Assembly (NCBI RefSeq): GCF_009002475.1
Contig: NZ_AP019860.1
Span: 5,966,501-6,030,500, forward strand
Direction of reading: 5' to 3'
DNA length: 64,000 bases
From: Candidatus Uabimicrobium amorphum
Lineage (GTDB): Bacteria; Planctomycetota; Uabimicrobiia; Uabimicrobiales; Uabimicrobiaceae
Shown: piece after piece, positions 42,816-50,111 of the stretch
How the letters are laid out: each line of letters begins with the position of its first letter
Position numbering within the stretch: position 1 is the stretch's first letter
Made by a program: the position numbers and the translations under genes
Notes under the pieces: model-generated
Database searches by the model: none
What the model was told of the DNA's origin: nothing
The model's input: only the letters and a program-made list of their open reading frames with translations

Positions 42816-43160
42816 CTAACGGCAGTATTTTTTCGATTTTAAACGGATGCAATTACCGGAAATTGTTCCGGAGAAGTCTTTGTCGGTGTTACTTTTGTGC
42901 ATTTCTCTGCGCCCTTTCATTACCGACTGAGAGGTAATCGATAGGTAGATCGTACTTCCCGAAGCCGCCCATGTCCCTTCTCTTATTTCAATGGATCCAT
43001 CACGGCGCTGTCTTTGCCAGTATGCATCACCATTGTGCCCTAAATCTAGGGAGTATGACCCTGCGCCTCTTGCGCGATAGCTACCCACATAATCACTGTT
43101 CACACTTGCACAAGAGCAGAATAACAGTGTGCAAGCAATCATTAAACAACTGTATTTCAT
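42816..43160 (-). CDS. Small putative lipoprotein
   Basis: 114 residues. N-terminus MKYSCLMIACTLLFCSCAS is a short lipoprotein-type signal with Cys17 as likely lipidated residue, although Cys at -2 is unusual. The mature part is a beta-rich domain (VGSYRARGAGSYSLDLGHNG, EGTWAASGSTIYLSI, FSGTISGNCIRLKS) like small secreted beta-barrel or lipocalin-like modules. No family recognised. Faces the Nfu gene tail to tail; upstream is the divergent kinase gene on the same strand, 90 bp away. Confidence 0.75.
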   Translation of the reverse strand: MKYSCLMIACTLLFCSCASVNSDYVGSYRARGAGSYSLDLGHNGDAYWQRQRRDGSIEIREGTWAASGSTIYLSITSQSVMKGRREMHKSNTDKDFSGTISGNCIRLKSKKYCR

Positions 43161-43250
43161 TGTGTATCCTTTACTAGTAGTAATAAAACATGAGCGTCCA
43201 TCATAACAAATTGTCGAACGGCAAATGTACTCAAAATATGAGAATTTTCC

Positions 43251-44567
43251 TTATTGGTAGTTGTCTGTTAGCCACCAATAACTGTTTTCGGTTTCATCAC
43301 TTTTTAACTGACCAAATTGGAGCGGGCATTCTAACTCATGGGAAAAGTCATCGTCTTTATTCCACGAATGAATTTCGGTACCGATTTCCTTCATGGAAGA
43401 GAAACGATCGCTACAATGAAAACTGAGGCATTTTTTTATCAAGTCACGTACTCTTTGTATTGATTTTGTCGGGACAGAGCACGTGGTGGGATCTAAGAAT
43501 ACACCTGGATCTTTTAAGATCGTCATTCGCGTACTACCTGAACCGCCTGTGGGAATAATAAAATTAACCTCTTCGCCGTATATCACTCCCCCAAGTAATT
43601 CCGCCAAGATTACGCCAAAAGCATATTGATCTGTTTGTGGGGAAACTGTTTCGCGCATGATTTGTTCTGGAGCAGCGTACCTTTTTGTCATTCCTTTGGA
43701 GTTTTTACCAATCATTGCTTCCATACTATCGATGGCGATCATGCCTTTTTTGGTAATGAGAATGTTTTCCGGTTTTAAATCTGCGTGAACAATTCCCTTT
43801 TGGTGAGATTCATGGAGAGAAAAAGTCAGTTCCGCTAAATGATGGAGAATTTCACTCACTTTTACCTTAAATTTCCACTGATAGTTATTGAAGACTCCTG
43901 GTTTACGCAACTCAAGGTATTTTTTTCCCAAAGATCCTTCGGCAATGATATTATTTGCAACATAAGCATAAAATTTACCGGTTTTTAAATGCGTGAGGTC
44001 TTCCGAGATAAAGTATCTTTCCCAAAGAACACTTCGGTCTTGTCTCAGACGTATAATGCCTAGCTTGTTGCCATCGGTTTGAATCGCCAGTTTGGGAGAA
44101 GAGGCATGAAGTCTTTCCTCTATTTTTTTTTGGATAATTTGCGCTTGGGGAGAGTTTTCCTCATCTAGGTGATAGGAACGTGAATCTTCTATACTGGAAT
44201 CCCGGCAATAGGTGTCGCTTTTCGTGTCTTCAAATTTATCAATCATTCTGCGCAAAATGGTTTTGCCAAACAGTTGTTTCATATTACAACTGAGGATATA
44301 AAATTCGTGGTTCTTATTTTTGTGTTCGAGTTGAAAGAATTGTCGGTCGTCTATTATTTTTTGTACGGAACATGCTAACTCTTCAAACTTCGTCCCCCAT
44401 TTTTCAGGTAGAGGGTCATACCCCAACGATACCGCGATGGGCTGTATGTACTCATTGGGAGATTTTCCACGGTAGATAGAAATTCCCCAGGGAATCCCAT
44501 CAGGTGATTTTACGAGTGAGACCATACACTTTTTTTGCGATTTTAGTGATTTACGCGATGAAAACAT
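43251..44567 (-). CDS. Divergent Ser/Thr kinase-domain protein with N-terminal extension
   Basis: 438 residues. The first 165 residues are a separate unknown region (SPDGIPWGISIYRGKSP). The kinase-like domain (about 180-410) has a weak N-lobe without a readable Gly-rich loop, but a good C-lobe: GIVHADLKPENILI (HRD changed to HAD), IAIDSMEAM where DFG should be (Asp kept), RYAAPEQI, TDQYAFGVILAELLGG. With the catalytic Asp and Mg-binding Asp both present it may still be active, but altered HRD/DFG make reduced activity or a pseudokinase role possible. No transmembrane segment. Unlike the three giant kinases it has no repeat tail. Confidence 0.8.
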   Translation of the reverse strand: MFSSRKSLKSQKKCMVSLVKSPDGIPWGISIYRGKSPNEYIQPIAVSLGYDPLPEKWGTKFEELACSVQKIIDDRQFFQLEHKNKNHEFYILSCNMKQLFGKTILRRMIDKFEDTKSDTYCRDSSIEDSRSYHLDEENSPQAQIIQKKIEERLHASSPKLAIQTDGNKLGIIRLRQDRSVLWERYFISEDLTHLKTGKFYAYVANNIIAEGSLGKKYLELRKPGVFNNYQWKFKVKVSEILHHLAELTFSLHESHQKGIVHADLKPENILITKKGMIAIDSMEAMIGKNSKGMTKRYAAPEQIMRETVSPQTDQYAFGVILAELLGGVIYGEEVNFIIPTGGSGSTRMTILKDPGVFLDPTTCSVPTKSIQRVRDLIKKCLSFHCSDRFSSMKEIGTEIHSWNKDDDFSHELECPLQFGQLKSDETENSYWWLTDNYQ

Positions 44568-44677
44568 ATTTGCTCCTGCCTTGGCATCTTCATTAGAACT
44601 TTACAAAACGAAAAAACTTTTATATAAAAGATAACACGCATTCAAAAATTTTACAGTATTTTGTAAGGTTATTTACC

Positions 44678-46294
44678 ATGTCCTATTTTTTGAAAACTAT
44701 TATTATTTTATTTGCATGTTGCACAGTTTATGGGCAAAATTCAAGAGAAAAAATTGCCAACGAGGGGAATTTCAAAACGGAGGAGTTTTATTATCAACCA
44801 CAGAGTAATGATCCACAGGATCTGCTACGCACGGATGTGTCTTCGTATTTCGCTACCCCTGACGAGGCAGTCCAAGAACAGATGGACAACGTACCGATCT
44901 CTGGTGTCGGCCACTACCCTGTAGGTAAGGGCCCTTTCCCTCTGGTGGTTATTTTTCATGGAAATCATTTTCCTTTGCGTCCTAGTCACGAAGGATATAA
45001 ATATTTGACGCAGCTTCTGGCAAGCCATGGCATGGTTGGTATTAGTATCGATGGGAATTTTCTCAATGGTCGTGTCTCGGGAGAAATGGATGCACGCGCT
45101 ATTTTAATGTTACGCCATTTGCAGGTGTGGAGGAAGTGGAATCAGACACCACAACATCGTTTTTATCAAAAAATAGATATGAACAGCATCGGCCTTGCAG
45201 GACATTCACGCGGAGGTGAGGCGGTTGCCGTTGCCAATTTATTTAATAAAACCCTACATGACCAAAACGATCCACTACATAATTTTGCTTTTAACATTAA
45301 AGGATTATTTGCCATTGCCCCGGTGGATGGTCAAATAGGTAAATCCACGAAAGTGGTGATAAACGATACGAATTACTTTGTGATGCATGGAAGTCATGAT
45401 GGAGATGTCTACAACTTTGCTGGTTTACGCATGTATGATCGTGCTTTTCCCGTTGACCATGACGCAGGAGGTTTTAAGTCCCTGCTGTTTGTGCATGGGG
45501 CCAACCACAATTATTGGAATACAGTATGGCAATACTCCAATGATGGAGGATCAGGTTTTGGCATGTCATCGCCATACTTACAAATTACCGCAGAAAAACA
45601 GCAGTTGCTCGCACAAATTTTTATGCGCGCTTTTTTTGAGTGGACCCTACAAGGAAAGTCTCGCAAAGAACTTTTTACGGGTAGTGAAAGCTTGATTCCT
45701 ACGGATATAGTCGCGGTACAGCAATATAGTGATCGCGAACATATCGACCTAAACAACTACGAAGAAGACGTTGACAGTACCACAGGAACATATCCTGGTG
45801 TACAAAACAACGCGAGAAACATGTCGCAGTTTAAGGAAGCTTCCATCAAAGGAGGTAGCAATGTAACATCACAACAAACGCATGGTGCATTTGTTACGTG
45901 GAATAGCAATGACGCTGTATACGAAATAAAATTACCTTCACAAATCGAAAAGCTTGTCGCGGACTATCCTTATTTGTCGTTTCGCATTGGTCAAATGTAT
46001 GAAAAAGAGCCGCAACATAATCCTGTAGAAGGGCAAGATTTATCGTTGAACTTACAATTGGCGAAAAACACAACCGTACCCGTGAAAATATCGCGCTTTA
46101 CTAAATTGGTCGCTCCTGTTCCGGTGTTTAAATTCAATTACGATATCAGCAAAACCAATATGCAAACAGTGCGAATTCCCATCGAAAAATTCACCAACAA
46201 CAAAATTCCTTTAAAAGACATCACCATACGTATCAAGTTTTGTAATACACCAACGGGATTTATTGTAATGGATGATATTCAATTAAGTAAATAG
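44678..46294 (+). CDS. Exported alpha/beta hydrolase with C-terminal beta domain
   Basis: 538 residues with a signal peptide (FLKTIIILFACCTVYG). Hydrolase core about 60-330: oxyanion strand PFPLVVIFHGNHFPL, nucleophile elbow GLAGHSRGGEA with Ser near 176, acid-strand FVMHGSHDGDV and HGANHNYW with a candidate catalytic His. This is the chlorophyllase/PET-hydrolase-like or dienelactone-type group; ester substrate unknown. Residues about 350-538 form a beta-sandwich-like domain (FVTWNSNDAVYEIKLP; ending TGFIVMDDIQLSK) suggestive of carbohydrate or surface binding. The next gene begins 9 bases later and is also exported. Confidence 0.88.
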   Translation: MSYFLKTIIILFACCTVYGQNSREKIANEGNFKTEEFYYQPQSNDPQDLLRTDVSSYFATPDEAVQEQMDNVPISGVGHYPVGKGPFPLVVIFHGNHFPLRPSHEGYKYLTQLLASHGMVGISIDGNFLNGRVSGEMDARAILMLRHLQVWRKWNQTPQHRFYQKIDMNSIGLAGHSRGGEAVAVANLFNKTLHDQNDPLHNFAFNIKGLFAIAPVDGQIGKSTKVVINDTNYFVMHGSHDGDVYNFAGLRMYDRAFPVDHDAGGFKSLLFVHGANHNYWNTVWQYSNDGGSGFGMSSPYLQITAEKQQLLAQIFMRAFFEWTLQGKSRKELFTGSESLIPTDIVAVQQYSDREHIDLNNYEEDVDSTTGTYPGVQNNARNMSQFKEASIKGGSNVTSQQTHGAFVTWNSNDAVYEIKLPSQIEKLVADYPYLSFRIGQMYEKEPQHNPVEGQDLSLNLQLAKNTTVPVKISRFTKLVAPVPVFKFNYDISKTNMQTVRIPIEKFTNNKIPLKDITIRIKFCNTPTGFIVMDDIQLSK

Positions 46295-46302
46295 GAGGCC
46301 AC

Positions 46303-46974
46303 ATGAAACTTTCATATTACCTTTGCATATTGTGTTGTATGACCGTGCTCACTGCCCAAGAAAAAACATTGATCACGTCTTGCAATGTCGTGAAGCAAAA
46401 GCTAGAGAAAAAAAACAGTGGTGTACAACGTGATGAACATTATATTGTCACGATTGTAGGACAATTCCCGCAAAAAAACATCGAGATCTTTATCGGTGAT
46501 TACCAAGTGAAAAATGCCAAAATTTCCGCAAAAAATATACGCTTTGTGATCGAGGACAAAAGTTTACTAAAATTTCTACAAAATAAAATGATTGGCCATC
46601 GTATCAAAAATGGCGATGTGCAATATAGCAAAGTGAAATTTGTGGTATATAGTTTTCGAAACCGCAATAATATTCAAATCACATCCTGTACTATAGTTCC
46701 CGCTATCGTGCGTAATGGAAAAACAAACGAGAAAAAATATCGCGTAAACATCAATGGCGATTTTCCGCGTCACATGGCGATGGTCGTCAATATTTTTATC
46801 GGTGAACATGAAGTTGTCGAATATGGTGGCACCGCGACAGGAATCTATTTTTACATAGATAATACGAAGCGGTTAAAAAATCTACACAATAAAAACATTG
46901 CTTATGGCTACAACCATCGCATATGGGAGATCTCTACGGTAAAGCTGCAAGTACCACAACGTTTTTTGAAGTAG
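46303..46974 (+). CDS. Exported protein with two tandem ~95-residue domains, unknown
   Basis: 223 residues: signal peptide (KLSYYLCILCCMTVLTA) then two copies of one domain. Copy 1 opens LITSCNVVKQ and has YIVTIVGQFPQKNIEIFIGDY and IRFVIEDKSLLKFLQNKMIG; copy 2 opens QITSCTIVPA and has YRVNINGDFPRHMAMVVNIFIGEH and IYFYIDNTKRLKNLHNKNIA. The beta-rich pattern resembles IPT/Ig-like modules. AGGAGG precedes ATG 46303. The stop codon lies within a few bases of the right end of the tnpAB element, which may have removed the original transcript end. Confidence 0.78.
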   Translation: MKLSYYLCILCCMTVLTAQEKTLITSCNVVKQKLEKKNSGVQRDEHYIVTIVGQFPQKNIEIFIGDYQVKNAKISAKNIRFVIEDKSLLKFLQNKMIGHRIKNGDVQYSKVKFVVYSFRNRNNIQITSCTIVPAIVRNGKTNEKKYRVNINGDFPRHMAMVVNIFIGEHEVVEYGGTATGIYFYIDNTKRLKNLHNKNIAYGYNHRIWEISTVKLQVPQRFLK

Positions 46975-46981
46975 ATGAGTG

Positions 46982-47250
46982 AACCCTCCCGGCTTGAAGA
47001 AGCTGGGGCTTCCAAAAGCAAGAGATTTCAAGGAGTATACATCAAGTAATCACAGGCGGTCATCCACAAGAACAACCTCATCCACGAAGGATGCGCATCA
47101 TTCCATCAGTGCTCCTGACAACTGTAGTACAAATGAATCAGGGGTGGTTACCGGACTCTCCTACAGGCTCGGAACAGAGCTTTCTACTACTTTTTGCCGC
47201 AAGCGGCAGGCCGTAGATACGTTATTTGTTTGACATCTATCCCCAAATTT
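46982..47250 (-). ncRNA. Probable TnpB omega-RNA (3' UTR-derived guide RNA)
   Basis: TnpB guide RNAs arise from the tnpB 3' end and run to the element's right end. Here 205 bases of structured, non-coding sequence follow the tnpB stop, including paired segments such as tgccgcttgcggca at 47206 and the terminal hairpin with gaag loop ending gggttca at 46982. The guide would be read from flanking DNA beyond 46980, beginning tcatctacttcaaa on the minus strand. Start is a guess; end is fixed by the hairpin. Confidence 0.65.
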
Positions 47251-48404
47251 TGGATAGAGCCATATTTGTGAAGCGATAGTATATTTTTAGCACCATGAAT
47301 ATCGCGATGTTCGCAATAACCACAGTGGCAACGATATACTCTACCAGAAGGTTTCTTTTTCCGATGACAGACAGGACATGTCTGAGAAGTGTATGCTTCG
47401 CTTCGGCAAACCAACTCAATAGAGTTAGCAGCTAGTTTGTATGCAAGGTAAGTGAGGAGAATGCCAAAAGACCATTGGCTGAGTTTTTGACTGACTTGAC
47501 GTCGACGTCTTTTTTTATTGGGATTTGTTTTTTTACGAGCAGAAGTGTTGCGTTGTACTCCCTCAACATCACCAACAACAACCGTTTTGACCTCATTTTC
47601 TTTGGCCCACTTGAGAAAGTTGTGACTGGTTTTATGGAGAATATCTTGTTGTTGTCGGTCAGTTTTATTAGTGATTGAGTGCATGGCTCGTCGTAGCTTT
47701 CGGTGACGCCTGGAGCCTTTTTTTGTACGAGAGAGTTTCTTTCTTATTTGACTATGCTTTTTGTTTCTCAAACGTTTGATGGAGCGCAATTGTCGTGCGG
47801 TGATAATTAGAGACTCTCCATTTTCAGTGACACTTGCAATTGAGTGAATCTCTCCCATATCAATTGCAGCAATAGTTTTACTATTATTTTCTTTGGGATG
47901 ATACCCATCTTCATAGGTAATTGCTAAATGTAATTTACCACTGTACACCAGTTCTATTTCTTTGATCTTGCCACTTGGAAGTTTATCGACTTTAACAGAG
48001 AGCGGTTTTTGCCTTTTGCCATCTTTGATTCCCATAGAGAAAGTAATTTTTCCTTTGTCATAGTCAATATAAAATCCATCTTTAGCCCATTTTGTTGGAA
48101 AATACTTTTTCTGTTTGTAAGGATAGCGGTTTTTATAGCCTTTTTTGCGTGCTTCGCGTGCAGCATTTCTGGCATCAAGATACTTATGGCACACAGCTTG
48201 AATCGACTGAGAGTGAAGAGGATATTTGCGTTTTGTTGCCTGTTGCAATTGTGTTTTATTGATCCACCTGCCATTATCTTTGCTATAGGCTTTTGATATT
48301 TTCAAGCAGTCATTGTATACCTGGGCACTTATTCGATTGCAATTGAAAAGACGAGAGAGACTTTCTTTGTTCGTTTGAAAAGGTGTCTTCTTTACTCTTA
48401 TCAC
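47187..48404 (-). CDS. tnpB: TnpB RNA-guided endonuclease
   Basis: 405 residues. RuvC-like catalytic residues: Asp in AAIDMGEIHS near 184, Glu in VVGDVEGVQR near 280, Asp in HRDIHGAKNI near 372. The zinc-ribbon CPVCHRK...RCHCGYC is present before the last motif. Family members cut DNA matching the omega-RNA guide next to a short TAM and help retain the element after TnpA excision. The arginine/lysine-rich stretches in the middle fit RNA binding. Starts with GTG overlapping the tnpA stop (GTGA), so translation is coupled. All motifs intact; likely functional. Confidence 0.94.
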   Translation of the reverse strand: MIRVKKTPFQTNKESLSRLFNCNRISAQVYNDCLKISKAYSKDNGRWINKTQLQQATKRKYPLHSQSIQAVCHKYLDARNAAREARKKGYKNRYPYKQKKYFPTKWAKDGFYIDYDKGKITFSMGIKDGKRQKPLSVKVDKLPSGKIKEIELVYSGKLHLAITYEDGYHPKENNSKTIAAIDMGEIHSIASVTENGESLIITARQLRSIKRLRNKKHSQIRKKLSRTKKGSRRHRKLRRAMHSITNKTDRQQQDILHKTSHNFLKWAKENEVKTVVVGDVEGVQRNTSARKKTNPNKKRRRRQVSQKLSQWSFGILLTYLAYKLAANSIELVCRSEAYTSQTCPVCHRKKKPSGRVYRCHCGYCEHRDIHGAKNILSLHKYGSIQNLGIDVKQITYLRPAACGKK

Positions 48405-48847
48405 TGACCGTTTGCCTTTCTTTTTTTCTCTCCCTGTGTTTGAATATAACTTTTAATGACTTCAAGCGGTGCTCCTCCGGTACTGATCAAACAATAACTT
48501 TGTGACCAGAAGCACTCTTTCCATAATTTTTCTTTTACATGAGGATACTCTTTTTTGATAAGTCTCGAAGATGCACTTTTGAAAGCACCGATATACTTTG
48601 ATAAAGCGCTCTTTGGATGGGCTTTGAATAGAATGTGCATATGATCTTTCTCGTGATTTACTTCCAAGAAATTTATATGATATCTGTTTCCTATGTACTC
48701 ACCTATTTCTCTTATACGACTTACCATTTGTTTGTTCAATACTTTTCTACGGCATTTCACCACCAATACCAAGTGGTAATTCAGATTGAATACTGAATGA
48801 TTATTTGTATCTAAAGTCGTTACTAATTTGTTATATTTTTCTTTCAT
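48401..48847 (-). CDS. tnpA: IS200-type Y1 (HUH) transposase TnpA
   Basis: 148 residues from ATG 48847; a TTG start 13 codons upstream is possible but makes it longer than usual. HUH pair HMH at residues 69-71 and catalytic Tyr134 in IKSYIQTQG are in place; NLNYHLVLVVKCRRKVL is the typical N-terminal strand. Acts on single-stranded DNA, cutting and rejoining at the hairpin ends of the element. GTGA overlap with tnpB downstream. Confidence 0.94.
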   Translation of the reverse strand: MKEKYNKLVTTLDTNNHSVFNLNYHLVLVVKCRRKVLNKQMVSRIREIGEYIGNRYHINFLEVNHEKDHMHILFKAHPKSALSKYIGAFKSASSRLIKKEYPHVKEKLWKECFWSQSYCLISTGGAPLEVIKSYIQTQGEKKRKANGQ

Positions 48848-49009
48848 AGTGAAAGAAATTTTATCATGCCTTGAATTTGTTTTCAAGTATTTCCCCTAAA
48901 AAGATACGGAAAAATTACGAATTTTGTTCTCGATTACGAAAATATCATGTACAGCGATAGTAAAATTTTATAAAATTTTTTATCACTGTATTAGGTAGCT
49001 AGCGATTCA

Positions 49010-49034
49010 TCCCCCACCTATAGAGGATGGGGGA
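49010..49034. repeat. Left-end hairpin of the tnpAB element
   Basis: tcccccacct / aggatggggga pair with one bulged base around the tatag loop, flanked by gcgattca and acttttcgc whose GCGA/TCGC ends also pair. Resembles the terminal hairpin of the iscB element at 56052-56073. Confidence 0.75.
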
Positions 49035-49103
49035 CTTTTCGCTTAAAATGTTAAAATTCAGGTACAACCTGACCTACAACAAAAACTCTTTGGAACAGAA
49101 TCC

Positions 49104-50102
49104 ATGAAAATTTTAGTTACAGGTAGTGCAGGGCATCTAGGCGAAGCGCTAATGCGTACCTTGCGCAATACAAATCACGATGTTTGTGGTATTGACATCA
49201 AAGAATCACCGTTCACGGACAAAGTAGTGTGTGTTACAGATCGCAAAGGCATTGCAAAATGTATGGAGAAAATCGATGTTGTGATGCACACTGCCACACT
49301 TCACAAACCACATGTTTCCACTCACACGCGACAAAATTTCATCGACACCAACATCACCGGAACTTTAAACTTACTTGAGGAAGCGGTAAAAGTACAAGCC
49401 AAGGCTTTTATTTTTACAAGTACTACGAGTGTTTTCGGACGCGCTCTGCGTCCAAATTTGAACGCACCCGCTGTGTGGGTAGATGAATCATTGACACCAG
49501 TGTCGCGCAATATATATGGAACCACGAAATTTGCTGCGGAAAACCTATGTGAGCTTTTTCACTACAAATTTAAACTTCCCGGTATTGTTTTGCGTACCTC
49601 GCGTTTTTTTCTGGAAGAAGACGATAACGCGGAAATGAGAAATTCCTACATAAGTGACAATATAAAGGTCAATGAATATTTATACCGTCGTGTCGATATT
49701 GCCGACATTGTCGACGCGCACATACTCGCGATGGAGAAGGCATCACGCATTGGATTTGAGCGCTATATTATCAGTGCAACAACACCTTTTACGAAAGAGC
49801 ATCTTTGCGAATTACACAAAAATGCTCCGCAAGTTGTCGCACGTTTGCTGCCAGACTATTCCTCTCTCTACCGGCAAAAAAACTGGAAAATGTTTCCACG
49901 AATAGAACGTGTTTATGTCAATAAAAAAGCTCGTGAACAGTTGGGGTGGCAGCCACGTTATGATTTTGCGTTTATTATTGGGCAACTAAAGAACGGTGAA
50001 GATTTTCGCAGCCCTCTTGCTTTAGAGGTGGGAATCAAAGGATATCATGAGGAAAAATTTGTCGAGGGACCTTTTCCTGTGGAAAGAGACACAATAGACT
50101 AG
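49104..50102 (+). CDS. NAD-dependent epimerase/dehydratase (extended SDR)
   Basis: 332 residues. N-terminal Rossmann motif KILVTGSAGHLGEAL, NAD-binding DIKES, STTSVFGRAL for the catalytic Ser/Thr, and the YGTTKFAAEN segment with Tyr and Lys of the SDR active site. LRTSRFFLEEDDN and VDIADIVDAHILAMEKA are typical of sugar-nucleotide epimerase-like members. The substrate is not evident. Ends 9 bases before the GTPase-channel gene, so both may be transcribed together. The promoter presumably lies in the 60 bases between the IS left end and ATG 49104, which contain a small inverted repeat caggtacaacctg. Confidence 0.88.
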   Translation: MKILVTGSAGHLGEALMRTLRNTNHDVCGIDIKESPFTDKVVCVTDRKGIAKCMEKIDVVMHTATLHKPHVSTHTRQNFIDTNITGTLNLLEEAVKVQAKAFIFTSTTSVFGRALRPNLNAPAVWVDESLTPVSRNIYGTTKFAAENLCELFHYKFKLPGIVLRTSRFFLEEDDNAEMRNSYISDNIKVNEYLYRRVDIADIVDAHILAMEKASRIGFERYIISATTPFTKEHLCELHKNAPQVVARLLPDYSSLYRQKNWKMFPRIERVYVNKKAREQLGWQPRYDFAFIIGQLKNGEDFRSPLALEVGIKGYHEEKFVEGPFPVERDTID

Positions 50103-50111
50103 GAGGTTTCC

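Larger units (their letters stand above)
46978..49045 (-). mobile_element. IS200/IS605-family element (tnpA-tnpB)
   Basis: About 2.07 kb, inserted head-to-left on the minus strand. The right end has the hairpin at 46988-47007 (cccggctt/aagctggg) and ends near the ggttcac sequence at about 46981; the left end has a hairpin at 49010-49034. No terminal inverted repeats or target duplication are expected in this family, so boundaries are approximate. Both ORFs are intact. It sits a few bases after the stop of the gene at 46303. Confidence 0.85.

Noticed and set aside
46979..47233. 84-codon plus-strand frame at the right end of the tnpAB element
   Set aside because: Lies over the structured omega-RNA region antisense to tnpB, has low-complexity Ser/Thr content and no ribosome site.
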